Shown here: positions 50,210 through 58,061 of the stretch, in pieces
Layout of the letters: every line of letters starts with the position of its first letter
Numbering within the stretch: the first letter of the stretch is position 1
Assembly (NCBI RefSeq): GCF_001421715.1
Contig: NZ_LMKP01000004.1
Span: 50,280-114,279 of the forward strand
DNA length: 64,000 nt
Direction of reading: 5' to 3'
Origin: Sphingomonas sp. Leaf22
GTDB taxonomy: Bacteria; Pseudomonadota; Alphaproteobacteria; Sphingomonadales; Sphingomonadaceae
Translations under genes and position numbers: made by a program
Notes under the pieces: generated by a model
Seen by the model: the letters and a program-made list of their open reading frames with translations, nothing else
Told to the model about the DNA's origin: nothing
Database searches by the model: none

Positions 50210-52248
50210 CGGATCAGCTCGACTTTGTTGCGGCCGGAGCTGCCACCCCCGCCCCCGCCCCCGCCCCCGCCCGGCAGGCCGACACAGGTCGATCCCGACG
50301 TGCTGCCGCCCGACGCGGTGATCCGGTTGGCGATCAGCATGAAACATTGCCCGGCGGACTGGGTCGAATTGCCGCCGCTGATCGTCACATCGGAACCCGG
50401 AACGTGGACCACGCCGCTGAAGACGCTGTCCGACCCGCCGCCCCATGTGGTCGCGGTCGATGTCGCGCTGTCGATGAGCACGCTGGTGATCGTCCCCGCC
50501 GTCGTGCCATTCGGTGAGGACAGGAGCTTGCTGCGCGCGCCGCCGCTCAGGTTGAGCGTACCCGACAGGACGAAGGTCACGTTCACCCCTGCCATGTCGA
50601 CATCGCTCGTCGAAACGCCGTCGAGTTGCGTGCCATACGTCTGGTTCGTCACGGCCGACGTAAAGGGCCAAGTGGTGCCGCCGGTGCCGTTCACCAGATC
50701 ACCGGCAATCGTGTACCGGCCCGCGCCGAACAGCACGGCACCCTTGACGTTCAGGTCGCCGTTGATGCGGTGGTTGGCAGCCCTGCCGAACACCAGCCGG
50801 CTGCCACCCTCGCTGGCGACGCTGCCGCCCGCGCTGAACGCGCCATCGCCCATGATCATGATCGCGCTTCCGGCAAGTGCGATCGATCGGCCATTGGCGG
50901 CGCGTCCGATACGATAGGTGCCATCGCCCAACGCCAGCGTCGAACCACCGCCGATATCGATGCCGGCAACGACATCGATGTTGCCGGCACCAGCCCACAT
51001 CCAGCTGCCGCCGCCGATCGAAATCGACCGGAACGCGTGCGCGCCCTTGCCGATGGTCAGCGTCGTGCCGCCCTTCAACGCCAGGTCGCCAGCAATCGAA
51101 ACGCGGCCATCGCCGATGCGGTTCGCGCCCGAAAAACCCAGCGCACCGCTGCCGATCGAAAGGTTGCCGTTGCCGAAGGTAACGCCGGCACCATCGAACC
51201 CGCCATTGATGCTGACGTCGCTGTTGCCGAAGTCGACCTTCGTACCGCCGCCGATCGTGACGCCCCGCGCTACGGTGATGGTCGACTGGTTCTCGAACGT
51301 AACGGTCGTATCGCCGGTGATCCGCAATGCGCCGATCGTATATTTCCCGGCCGGCACGATGTAATTCCCGGTACCGCGGCGATAGCGCGCGATATTGGGA
51401 CTGAAGTCGCTGCCGAATACCCAGTCCTCCCCTGCGGGTGTCGCTGGATCGGCGATGCTGGCGGGCGGGTCATAGGTTCCGATCAGGGCACGCGCGGCGG
51501 TAATCTCCGGATTGTCCTGCAACGGATCGGCGATCGTAGTGGCCACCTTGGTACGTTTGTCTGCGGCGGGGACGTTGCCGTTCCACGACGGACTGACGAA
51601 ATCGACCGCGTACCGAACCGCATCGGCAACGATCGAGCCATAATTGTTCCGGACCGATCCCGCGCCCGAGACGATGTTCTTGGCGGCGATGCGCGAACCG
51701 CCGTTGTTGACGTCGCCCACCCCGGCGATTGCGCAGTCCGGGGCGTCGATCGTCGCCCCGCCCGACGTCGACACGGCATCCCCGCTCGACGTCAGGCCGA
51801 GGATGCACGGCGCGATACTCTCCGGCGCTTGCAGTCGCGCCGTCGCCGATGCCGCCACCGTATAGCTGCCGCCAAGGCCGATTCCCCTCGCCAGCATGAT
51901 CGGCACCTGGGTCGTGACGGTCACCAGTACCGCCTTCTCGCCGCGCGTGGGGACGTCGGTCAGCAGTTCCGCCGTGATCGTCGCATCGGGCAGGCCATTG
52001 ATCCCGGCGAGGTCGCGCGCGGTGGGTGCCAGAATCACGTCTTGTTTCTGAACGTTATAGGCGAGCGCGGCGGCAAGTGCCGCCAGATCCGCCACGCGTT
52101 GGTTGACGACCCGCTGCTGCAGGCCGCGGTTGATATCGACAGCAAAGGCGGCAATGCCGATAAGACAAGGCAGGGACAGTGCGCCGATGACCGCGACGGT
52201 GCCGCGGCGATCCGCTATCAGACATCTTGGACGACCCCGGAAATCCAT
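50206..52248 (-). CDS. TadG-like Flp pilus protein with long beta-repeat domain
   Basis: A 680-residue protein. The N-terminal segment RRGTVAVIGALSLPCLIGIAAFAVDINRGLQQRVVNQRVADLAALAAALA is the TadG/TadE-like anchor (PF13400). Unlike most TadG proteins there is no von Willebrand domain; about residues 200-640 are short glycine-rich repeats (GGGTKVDFGNSDVSINGGF and similar) that look like a right-handed beta helix. The C-terminus has a glycine run (GGGGGGGGGG) encoded by 4.5 CCCCCG units. It probably anchors the Flp pilus at the membrane. Confidence 0.82.
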   Translation of the reverse strand: MDFRGRPRCLIADRRGTVAVIGALSLPCLIGIAAFAVDINRGLQQRVVNQRVADLAALAAALAYNVQKQDVILAPTARDLAGINGLPDATITAELLTDVPTRGEKAVLVTVTTQVPIMLARGIGLGGSYTVAASATARLQAPESIAPCILGLTSSGDAVSTSGGATIDAPDCAIAGVGDVNNGGSRIAAKNIVSGAGSVRNNYGSIVADAVRYAVDFVSPSWNGNVPAADKRTKVATTIADPLQDNPEITAARALIGTYDPPASIADPATPAGEDWVFGSDFSPNIARYRRGTGNYIVPAGKYTIGALRITGDTTVTFENQSTITVARGVTIGGGTKVDFGNSDVSINGGFDGAGVTFGNGNLSIGSGALGFSGANRIGDGRVSIAGDLALKGGTTLTIGKGAHAFRSISIGGGSWMWAGAGNIDVVAGIDIGGGSTLALGDGTYRIGRAANGRSIALAGSAIMIMGDGAFSAGGSVASEGGSRLVFGRAANHRINGDLNVKGAVLFGAGRYTIAGDLVNGTGGTTWPFTSAVTNQTYGTQLDGVSTSDVDMAGVNVTFVLSGTLNLSGGARSKLLSSPNGTTAGTITSVLIDSATSTATTWGGGSDSVFSGVVHVPGSDVTISGGNSTQSAGQCFMLIANRITASGGSTSGSTCVGLPGGGGGGGGGGSSGRNKVELIR
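50246..50272. repeat. CCCCCG hexanucleotide repeat
   Basis: 4.5 copies of CCCCCG (a glycine-coding run in the TadG-like gene read on the minus strand). Hexamer changes would keep the frame and alter the length of the glycine linker. Confidence 0.8.
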
Positions 52249-52273
52249 TCATTATTTTTAGGAGGAAGAGACT

Positions 52274-52752
52274 TTATTTGGCGTTAATTATACGCTGCAA
52301 AGCGCGGTCCCGCGGATCAACCCCATGTCCAGCTTCATCATGTCCGGCTCCAGGCTCCGCGAGAAGGCGCAGCCCCGGGTAACCGATGCCGAAGTCGTTG
52401 ATTGCAGTGGCGAAGCCACGTGCGCGACAGGATCCGATGATGCGCAGGACCTGCGGCACGTCGCACATCCGCTCGTCCCCGGTGAACTCGAACAGCAGTT
52501 TGGCGGGATCGAACTTGCAGATCATGTCCGGCCCGACGGCAGACCGCACGTCGCGCCCCGACTGCCCGTCCCGCCCCCGGACAGTGATTCACCGGCGAAG
52601 ATCGAGCCGGTCCCGATGTCGACGATCGGCTGAAACGCCATCATGATGTCCATGCCCAGGGACGCGGCAGTCGGACAGCCGCGGCGGGCGTCCATGGAGA
52701 CCGACCGACCCGGACCCGGCGACGTCCCTGTCGTAAGGTTCGACCATCTCAC
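52274..52752 (-). pseudogene. Broken EAL-domain phosphodiesterase fragment
   Basis: Two frames carry parts of an EAL (c-di-GMP phosphodiesterase) domain. Upstream (52522-52752) there is MMAFQPIVDIGTGSIFAGE, in which the EAL motif is replaced by ESL. Downstream (52274-52549) there is FDPAKLLFEFTGDE... RARGFATAINDFGIGYPGLRLLAEPGAG, a degenerate DDFG region. The central part (the catalytic helices) is missing and the frames do not join, so it is a remnant rather than a gene. It lies between the Tad genes and the histidine kinase gene. Confidence 0.75.
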
Positions 52753-52765
52753 CGGATCTGCAATC

Positions 52766-55102
52766 TCACCTAAGGATTTCCCTCAGCATCTCGGCCAGTT
52801 CGCTGCTTCGAAACGGTTTGGTGATGCGGGGAACCGCCGGGTCGATGCCCTCCGTTTCCGCATAGCCCGAGACGATCAGCACCGGCAGCGACGGCCGAAT
52901 CGCCTGTACCGCCTCGACAAGATGCGCGCCGGTCATCCCCGGCATGAGGTGATCGGTAACGAGCAGATCGGGGTTCAGCCCATCCCGAATCATCTGCAGC
53001 GCCGCCTCCCCGGACGCCGCCTCGGCCACGTCATAGCCGAATTCCGACAACATATGCGCCGTGCTCATGCGCACGAGTTCCTCGTCGTCGACCAGTAACG
53101 CGGTGCCCAGCGCATGATGATGTTCAACCGCCGGGGTCGATCGCTGCTCGACCTCGGGCAGGTTGTTGCCGACGCGCAGCCACAGCGCGATGGCCGTCCC
53201 CTTGCCGACTTCGCTGTCGATCGTCAGCGTGCCCCCGAGTTGCGCCGCCAGCCCGTGGACCATCGACAGGCCCAGTCCGGTCCCCTTGCCGATCCCCTTG
53301 GTCGAGAAAAAGGGTTCGACCGCGCGGGCGCGGGTCTGTTCGTCCATGCCGATCCCGGTGTCCCGCACGCTGATCCGGATGTAGTGGCCGCGCGACAGGC
53401 CGGGACGCGGGTCGCGGACCGATTCGTGCGTCACCCCGATCGTCAGCGTGCCGCCATCGGGCATGGCATCACGGGCATTCACCGCGAGATTGAGCAGTGC
53501 CATTTCGAGCTGGTTGGCGTCTGCCTTCGCCAGCGGCAGGCCCGGGGCCGCTTCGAGTACCAGAGTGATCGTCGGCCCCAGCGTCGACCCGATCAGGTCG
53601 AGCATCCCTTCGACCAGATTTCGGATATCGACCGCGGTCGCCTGCAGCGGCTGACGGCGGGCGAAGGCCAGCAGCCGCTGGACCAGCGTCCGGGCGCGCT
53701 CGGCCGACTGCAACGCGCCGTCGACCAGCCGCTGTTCGCGCGGCGACCCCAGTCCCTTGCGGTGCAGCAGGTCGAGCGACCCGACGATCGGGGTCAGGAG
53801 GTTGTTGAAGTCGTGGGCGACACCGCCGGTCAGGCTGCCCATCGCCTCCATCTTCTGGCTCTGCCGCAATGCTTCCTGCGCCGTCTCGAGTTCGGCTTCG
53901 CGCGCCTTGGCGTGGCTCAGGTCGCGACCCACCGCGATGAAATTGACGCCATCGGGTTCCGGCGCGACGGTCCATCCGATCCATTTCCAGTCGCCATCGC
54001 GGGTGGCGATCCGGTTCTCGAACCGCGTCGGTTGCCCGGTATGCGCCATCGCCTCGATCGCGGCGAGGGTCGATGGTTCGTCCTCGGGGTGCATGAAGGT
54101 GGCATAGCCACGCGACAACAGGTCCTCGGTCGTCCAGCCGAGCACCCAGGTCCATGCCGGACTGACCGCCGACATCATGCCGCTATAGTCCGCGCGGGCG
54201 AACATATCCTGGGACAGGTTCCACAGCCGGTCGCGCTCGGCGGAACGGGCGGCGACCTGCGCCTCCAACGTCTCGTTCAGCTCCTGCAGGCGCAGTTCCA
54301 CGTTCCGACGTGCGGTAATGTCGTTGAACAGGACCGCGACGCGCCGGCTGGCGGGGTCGCCGATACGGAAGGCATGGACATCCCACCACCGCGCCAGCGC
54401 AGCGGACCCTTGTTCCAGCCGGCCGGGAACGCCGGTCGTGGCGATATTTCCGTAGAAATCGAACCAGTGCTGCTCATGGGCGGGCACGATCTCGCGAATT
54501 CGGCGGCCGTCGGGCCGGAACCCTGCCTGTTGTTCGAAGGCGGGGTTCGCCTCGACGAAGCGATAGTCGACCGGATGGCCTGCCTCGTCGAAGATCAGGT
54601 CGATGATGCAGAAGCCGACCTCGATATTCTCGAACAGGGTCCGGTAGCGCGCCTCGCTGTCCTGCAACGCGATCAGCCGTGCGCGCGCGTCATATTGGCG
54701 GCGTCGCGCCCGCACTGCCGAGCGCACGATGCTGATCAGGGTCGTCGGATGAAAGGGCCGTTCGAGAAAGGTGACGTTACCCAATATCTCGAGATGCCGG
54801 GCCGCGGCGGGGTTGCGCTCCAGCCCGCCGCCACGATTGGTCAGCAGGATGAAGGGCAGATCGGACCATTCCTCCTGCGTGCCCAGCCATGCCGACAGGG
54901 CAGACAGGTCGGCGGTCGCGATCGCTTCCTCGGTCACGACCACCAGGGCCGCGCCCTGATCGAGTTCCGTTACCAGATGCGGCAGCGAAGGGCAGATCGC
55001 GGTATCGAGATGCGCCTCTGCCAGCATCGCGCTCGCCAACGCCGCGTCGCGACCGCGCGGGGCGAGAACCAGCGCGCGTTCCGAAACGGTCGTCCGCTTC
55101 AC
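52766..55102 (-). CDS. Hybrid sensor histidine kinase with PAS domains and receiver
   Basis: A 778-residue cytosolic two-component protein. Residues 1 to about 130 resemble a receiver that lacks the phosphoacceptor Asp. Two PAS domains (about 150-270 and 300-400) follow. The kinase core has His430 in GGVAHDFNNLLTPIVG, an N box (NLAVNARDAM) and G boxes (DTGIGMD and GTGLGL). The C-terminal receiver has Asp717 (LLVTDHLMPGMTG). No membrane helix is present. It starts at 55102, where the ATG overlaps the KaiC-like gene's stop (ATGA), so kinase and KaiC-like ATPase are made together. Confidence 0.92.
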   Translation of the reverse strand: MKRTTVSERALVLAPRGRDAALASAMLAEAHLDTAICPSLPHLVTELDQGAALVVVTEEAIATADLSALSAWLGTQEEWSDLPFILLTNRGGGLERNPAAARHLEILGNVTFLERPFHPTTLISIVRSAVRARRRQYDARARLIALQDSEARYRTLFENIEVGFCIIDLIFDEAGHPVDYRFVEANPAFEQQAGFRPDGRRIREIVPAHEQHWFDFYGNIATTGVPGRLEQGSAALARWWDVHAFRIGDPASRRVAVLFNDITARRNVELRLQELNETLEAQVAARSAERDRLWNLSQDMFARADYSGMMSAVSPAWTWVLGWTTEDLLSRGYATFMHPEDEPSTLAAIEAMAHTGQPTRFENRIATRDGDWKWIGWTVAPEPDGVNFIAVGRDLSHAKAREAELETAQEALRQSQKMEAMGSLTGGVAHDFNNLLTPIVGSLDLLHRKGLGSPREQRLVDGALQSAERARTLVQRLLAFARRQPLQATAVDIRNLVEGMLDLIGSTLGPTITLVLEAAPGLPLAKADANQLEMALLNLAVNARDAMPDGGTLTIGVTHESVRDPRPGLSRGHYIRISVRDTGIGMDEQTRARAVEPFFSTKGIGKGTGLGLSMVHGLAAQLGGTLTIDSEVGKGTAIALWLRVGNNLPEVEQRSTPAVEHHHALGTALLVDDEELVRMSTAHMLSEFGYDVAEAASGEAALQMIRDGLNPDLLVTDHLMPGMTGAHLVEAVQAIRPSLPVLIVSGYAETEGIDPAVPRITKPFRSSELAEMLREILR

Positions 55103-56586
55103 GCCGCGTCACCCTCCATCAGATCATTGGCCCCATGCAGCGTCGGCACGCCGCGCAGCACGCCCTGGAACTTCGTCAGCGGTTCCCCGAGCGCGATGCC
55201 GTCGCCGCCGATCCGATACTCGCGGATCGTGTTCTCGTGGGGACCGGTGCGCTTCTTCACGACCGAAATGGCACGACGAACCCGGCCAAGCGCCTCGAAA
55301 TAGCGCAGCAGGATGACGGTATCGGCCAGATAGGTCACGTCGACCGGAGTCTTCATGTCGCCGACCAGCCCGTGCTGCGCGACCGTCAGGAAGGTCGTTG
55401 CCCCCTGCCGGTTCAGATATTGCAGCAATTCGTGAATGTGCAGGATCAGCGCCTGTTCCTCCGGCATCGCCGCCTGATAGCCGTTGAGACTGTCGACCAC
55501 GACGGTCTTGGCCCCATATTCCTCGACGCAATGGCGCACGCGCGCGGAAAACTCGCCGGGCGACAATTCAGCGGCATCGACCTGTTGCAGCAGCAGCTTG
55601 CCGTCGTCGATCATCGCCTGAAGATCGATGCCCAGCCCCAGCGAGCGTTGCAGGAGCAGTCCGATTTCCTCGTCGAACACGAACATCGCAGCCGTTTCGC
55701 CGCGCTCGACCGCCGTCTGGATGAAGGTCAGCGCGATCGAACTCTTGCCGGTGCCTGCCGGACCCAGCACCAGCACGCTCGACCCGCGTTCCAAACCGCC
55801 GCCGAGCAGCTTGTTCAATTCTGTGGAATGCGTCGTCAGCATGTCGCGCGGAAAGCTGGTGCGGTGTTCGGCCGCGACCAGCCGCGGATAGACGTGCAGA
55901 CCGCCGGTCTTGATCGCGAGGTCGTGAAAGCCGCCGCGAAACTGGCGGCCGCGATATTTGATGACGCGAAGCCGCCGACGCTCGGGGCCATATTCGGGGG
56001 CAAGCTCCTCCAGCCGGATGACGCCGTGTGCCACCGAATGCACCGTCTTGTCATTGGTATCGGTGGTCAGGTCGTCGAGCATCAGCACCGTCGCCCGGCT
56101 CTTGGCGAAATAATGTTTGAGCGCGAGAATCTGCCGGCGATAGCGCAGCGAACTCTGCGCCAGCAGGCGGATTTCCGACAGGCTGTCGATGACGACCCGG
56201 TCGGGCTTCACCCGCATGAATGCCTCGAAGATGCGCTTCGTGGTTTCGCCGAGTTCGAGGTCGGACGAATAGAGCAGGCTCTGCTGCTGTTCGTCATCGA
56301 GCAGATTTTCCGGCGGGATCAGTTCATAGAGCTCGACCCCGGTCAGGTCCCAGCCATGCGCCAGCGCCGTCGCGCGCAATTCATCCTCGGTTTCCGACAG
56401 GGTCACGTACAGGCATCGCTCGCCGGCCGCCGCACCGGTCATCAAGAATTGCAGCGCGATCGTCGTCTTGCCGGTGCCGGGATTCCCTTCGAGGAGGAAG
56501 GTCCGCGCCCGCTCCAGCCCGCCCTTGAGCACATCGTCCAGACCGCGCGTCCCGGTAAGCGCATTGTTCGTCGCAGGTGAAGGCAA
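55099..56586 (-). CDS. Double-domain KaiC-like ATPase
   Basis: A 495-residue RecA-family protein with two KaiC domains. Walker A motifs are GNPGTGKT (34-41) and GPAGTGKS (274-281), and the catalytic EE pair of the second domain is present (VFDEEI); the first domain has SETEDE instead. At the positions of the cyanobacterial autophosphorylation pair Ser431-Thr432, this protein appears to have Thr416-Tyr417 (DVTYLADTVILL). No KaiA or KaiB is in the window, so a circadian role is unlikely; related proteins act in stress or redox signalling with a histidine kinase. The start is a TTG at 56586 with GGGAG nine bases upstream. No ATG is closer to the domain. Confidence 0.93.
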   Translation of the reverse strand: MPSPATNNALTGTRGLDDVLKGGLERARTFLLEGNPGTGKTTIALQFLMTGAAAGERCLYVTLSETEDELRATALAHGWDLTGVELYELIPPENLLDDEQQQSLLYSSDLELGETTKRIFEAFMRVKPDRVVIDSLSEIRLLAQSSLRYRRQILALKHYFAKSRATVLMLDDLTTDTNDKTVHSVAHGVIRLEELAPEYGPERRRLRVIKYRGRQFRGGFHDLAIKTGGLHVYPRLVAAEHRTSFPRDMLTTHSTELNKLLGGGLERGSSVLVLGPAGTGKSSIALTFIQTAVERGETAAMFVFDEEIGLLLQRSLGLGIDLQAMIDDGKLLLQQVDAAELSPGEFSARVRHCVEEYGAKTVVVDSLNGYQAAMPEEQALILHIHELLQYLNRQGATTFLTVAQHGLVGDMKTPVDVTYLADTVILLRYFEALGRVRRAISVVKKRTGPHENTIREYRIGGDGIALGEPLTKFQGVLRGVPTLHGANDLMEGDAA

Positions 56587-57069
56587 CCCAATTCTCCCAG
56601 ATGCCGTCGCCTGTCCAGCGCACGGGGTCTCGCATCCTATAGCCGCAATCCGCGGGTGTCCTTAACAGCGATCTAGCCTCGGGACTCATTGATTTATCCA
56701 GAAGATGAGCGGCGACAGCGATGGCGGCACCCTTGTAGTCGCTCCTCTGCCCCCCGCCAGCGCAAGCCGTTGCGGATCATGACGATGATGCCGCTAACGA
56801 TCCGTCGGTCATCCCCGCGCGGCACGCCATGCGACAGCGGAAATTACGGCTCGACACGGTGCCTCTGCTTGTCCGTCAGCCAGAGGTCGCTCATCGGCGG
56901 CTCCTTCACCGTCGATGAGTCAATCACGGCCTAACCGCGCAAGCTATTTAACAGATCCTGCGCCAAGGTCGTTTGCATGTAGTGACGTGACCGATATCCA
57001 GACGTTCGCAGTGCAGTAGGTCCATTCAAATTCGGCTGTTCGTTCATGTTTTCTTCGAAATAGCGTCAG
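56587..57069. other. Intergenic region containing an IS5 fragment
   Basis: 483 bases between the KaiC-like gene and the DUF6607 gene. Apart from the IS5 piece (see entry at 56730-56894), I see no open frame. AT-rich tracts lie near 57045-57070. Confidence 0.5.
56730..56894 (-). pseudogene. IS5-family transposase fragment
   Basis: Read leftwards from an ATG at 56894, the frame gives MSDLWLTDKQRHRVEP, a stop, then FPLSHGVPRGDDRRIVSGIIVMIRNGLRWRG. This matches the start of IS5 transposases (DUF4096 type), but with an internal stop and the rest missing. It is a short remnant. Its outer ends were not found. Confidence 0.8.
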
Positions 57070-58050
57070 CTATCGGCGAGTTCCCGTTTGTATCAATTTG
57101 GCAGCTTCGGCAGCCGCACCGGTGGTTGTTGCCTCGCCTGAAATAACGTCTTCCGCCAGCAGCATCAGTTCATGCGCCGACGACGAACCGACATCGGCGA
57201 CTTCACCGAGTTCGAGGCCCGACCGACGGCGGATTACCTTGTCCCATTCCGCCCGGACCGACGTCCAATAGTCCTTCGTCTTGTTCCAATAATCGTCCGC
57301 CGCCTTGATCGGGAAGTCGTTGGCCGGGACGTAGGTATTGACGACATATTCGTGAACGAACGTCGCCGACTGGCCGTCCTTCGCGCCAATCTTGGCGTTG
57401 TCCTGCTCGTGCGCCCAGCCTGCCGGAGTCAGGACGTGACGGTTGGTCCCGACATAATGATCGTAGGGTGGATTACGCGTTGCGTCCCGCCGCGCGAGGG
57501 GGCGGCGGGTCTCGTCACTGGTCCAGCGGATCGCACCGTCATCGTAGCGCCAGCGACCAATCCCGCCGTACCGCGGTGAATCGTCGGTCTGCCATACGGT
57601 CTGCGACCAGGCACCGTGCCGCGCCGCCGCCGGCACCGGCCGCAGAGTCCAACGACCCGGACCGACATAGACCAGTACCGTCGCCGGCTGCCACTGCCAG
57701 TCCTGCCGCCAATGCTTGACGACCATCGTCTTGCCGTTGCCATCGTCCACCACCAGCAGATGCTGGAGGACGACATGGTCCGGCGTGTCGACGATCGCGC
57801 GGACCACCTCGTGCCCACCGCTGATCTTGGCCGGATATGGGGTGTAGCCGGCAACCAGCGGGGTCGTTTCGCGCATGTCGAACGTTACCTTGAACGTCCC
57901 GGCCATTTTCAGGATCGCAGCATGGTCGCGCGCCTGATCGCCATATTGCGCGGTGCCGATCTGGGCCGGAGCGGCGGTCTGCGAAAGCGCCGGCGACATG
58001 GTCAGCGCGGCAAACCCCGTGGCAGCGAACAGGAAAAGCGAATGGTTCAT
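57070..58050 (-). CDS. DUF6607-family exported protein
   Basis: A 326-residue protein with a signal peptide (cut near LSQT, about residue 25). It begins DHAAILKMAGTFKVTFDMRETTPLVAGYTPYPAKISGGHE, followed by the HWRQDWQWQ segment; the series is the family hallmark of DUF6607. Members commonly lie next to TonB-dependent receptors, as here; the function is unknown. The gene follows the hemin receptor in the same direction, and its ATG at 58050 lies 11 bases before the end of that gene's coding frame (stop at 58062). They are likely co-transcribed. Confidence 0.85.
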   Translation of the reverse strand: MNHSLFLFAATGFAALTMSPALSQTAAPAQIGTAQYGDQARDHAAILKMAGTFKVTFDMRETTPLVAGYTPYPAKISGGHEVVRAIVDTPDHVVLQHLLVVDDGNGKTMVVKHWRQDWQWQPATVLVYVGPGRWTLRPVPAAARHGAWSQTVWQTDDSPRYGGIGRWRYDDGAIRWTSDETRRPLARRDATRNPPYDHYVGTNRHVLTPAGWAHEQDNAKIGAKDGQSATFVHEYVVNTYVPANDFPIKAADDYWNKTKDYWTSVRAEWDKVIRRRSGLELGEVADVGSSSAHELMLLAEDVISGEATTTGAAAEAAKLIQTGTRR

Positions 58051-58061
58051 CGGATGGGACC

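Noticed and set aside
55099..56586. A circadian clock (KaiABC)
   Set aside because: No KaiA or KaiB, and the phosphorylation pair appears changed; a KaiC-like ATPase is the safer call.
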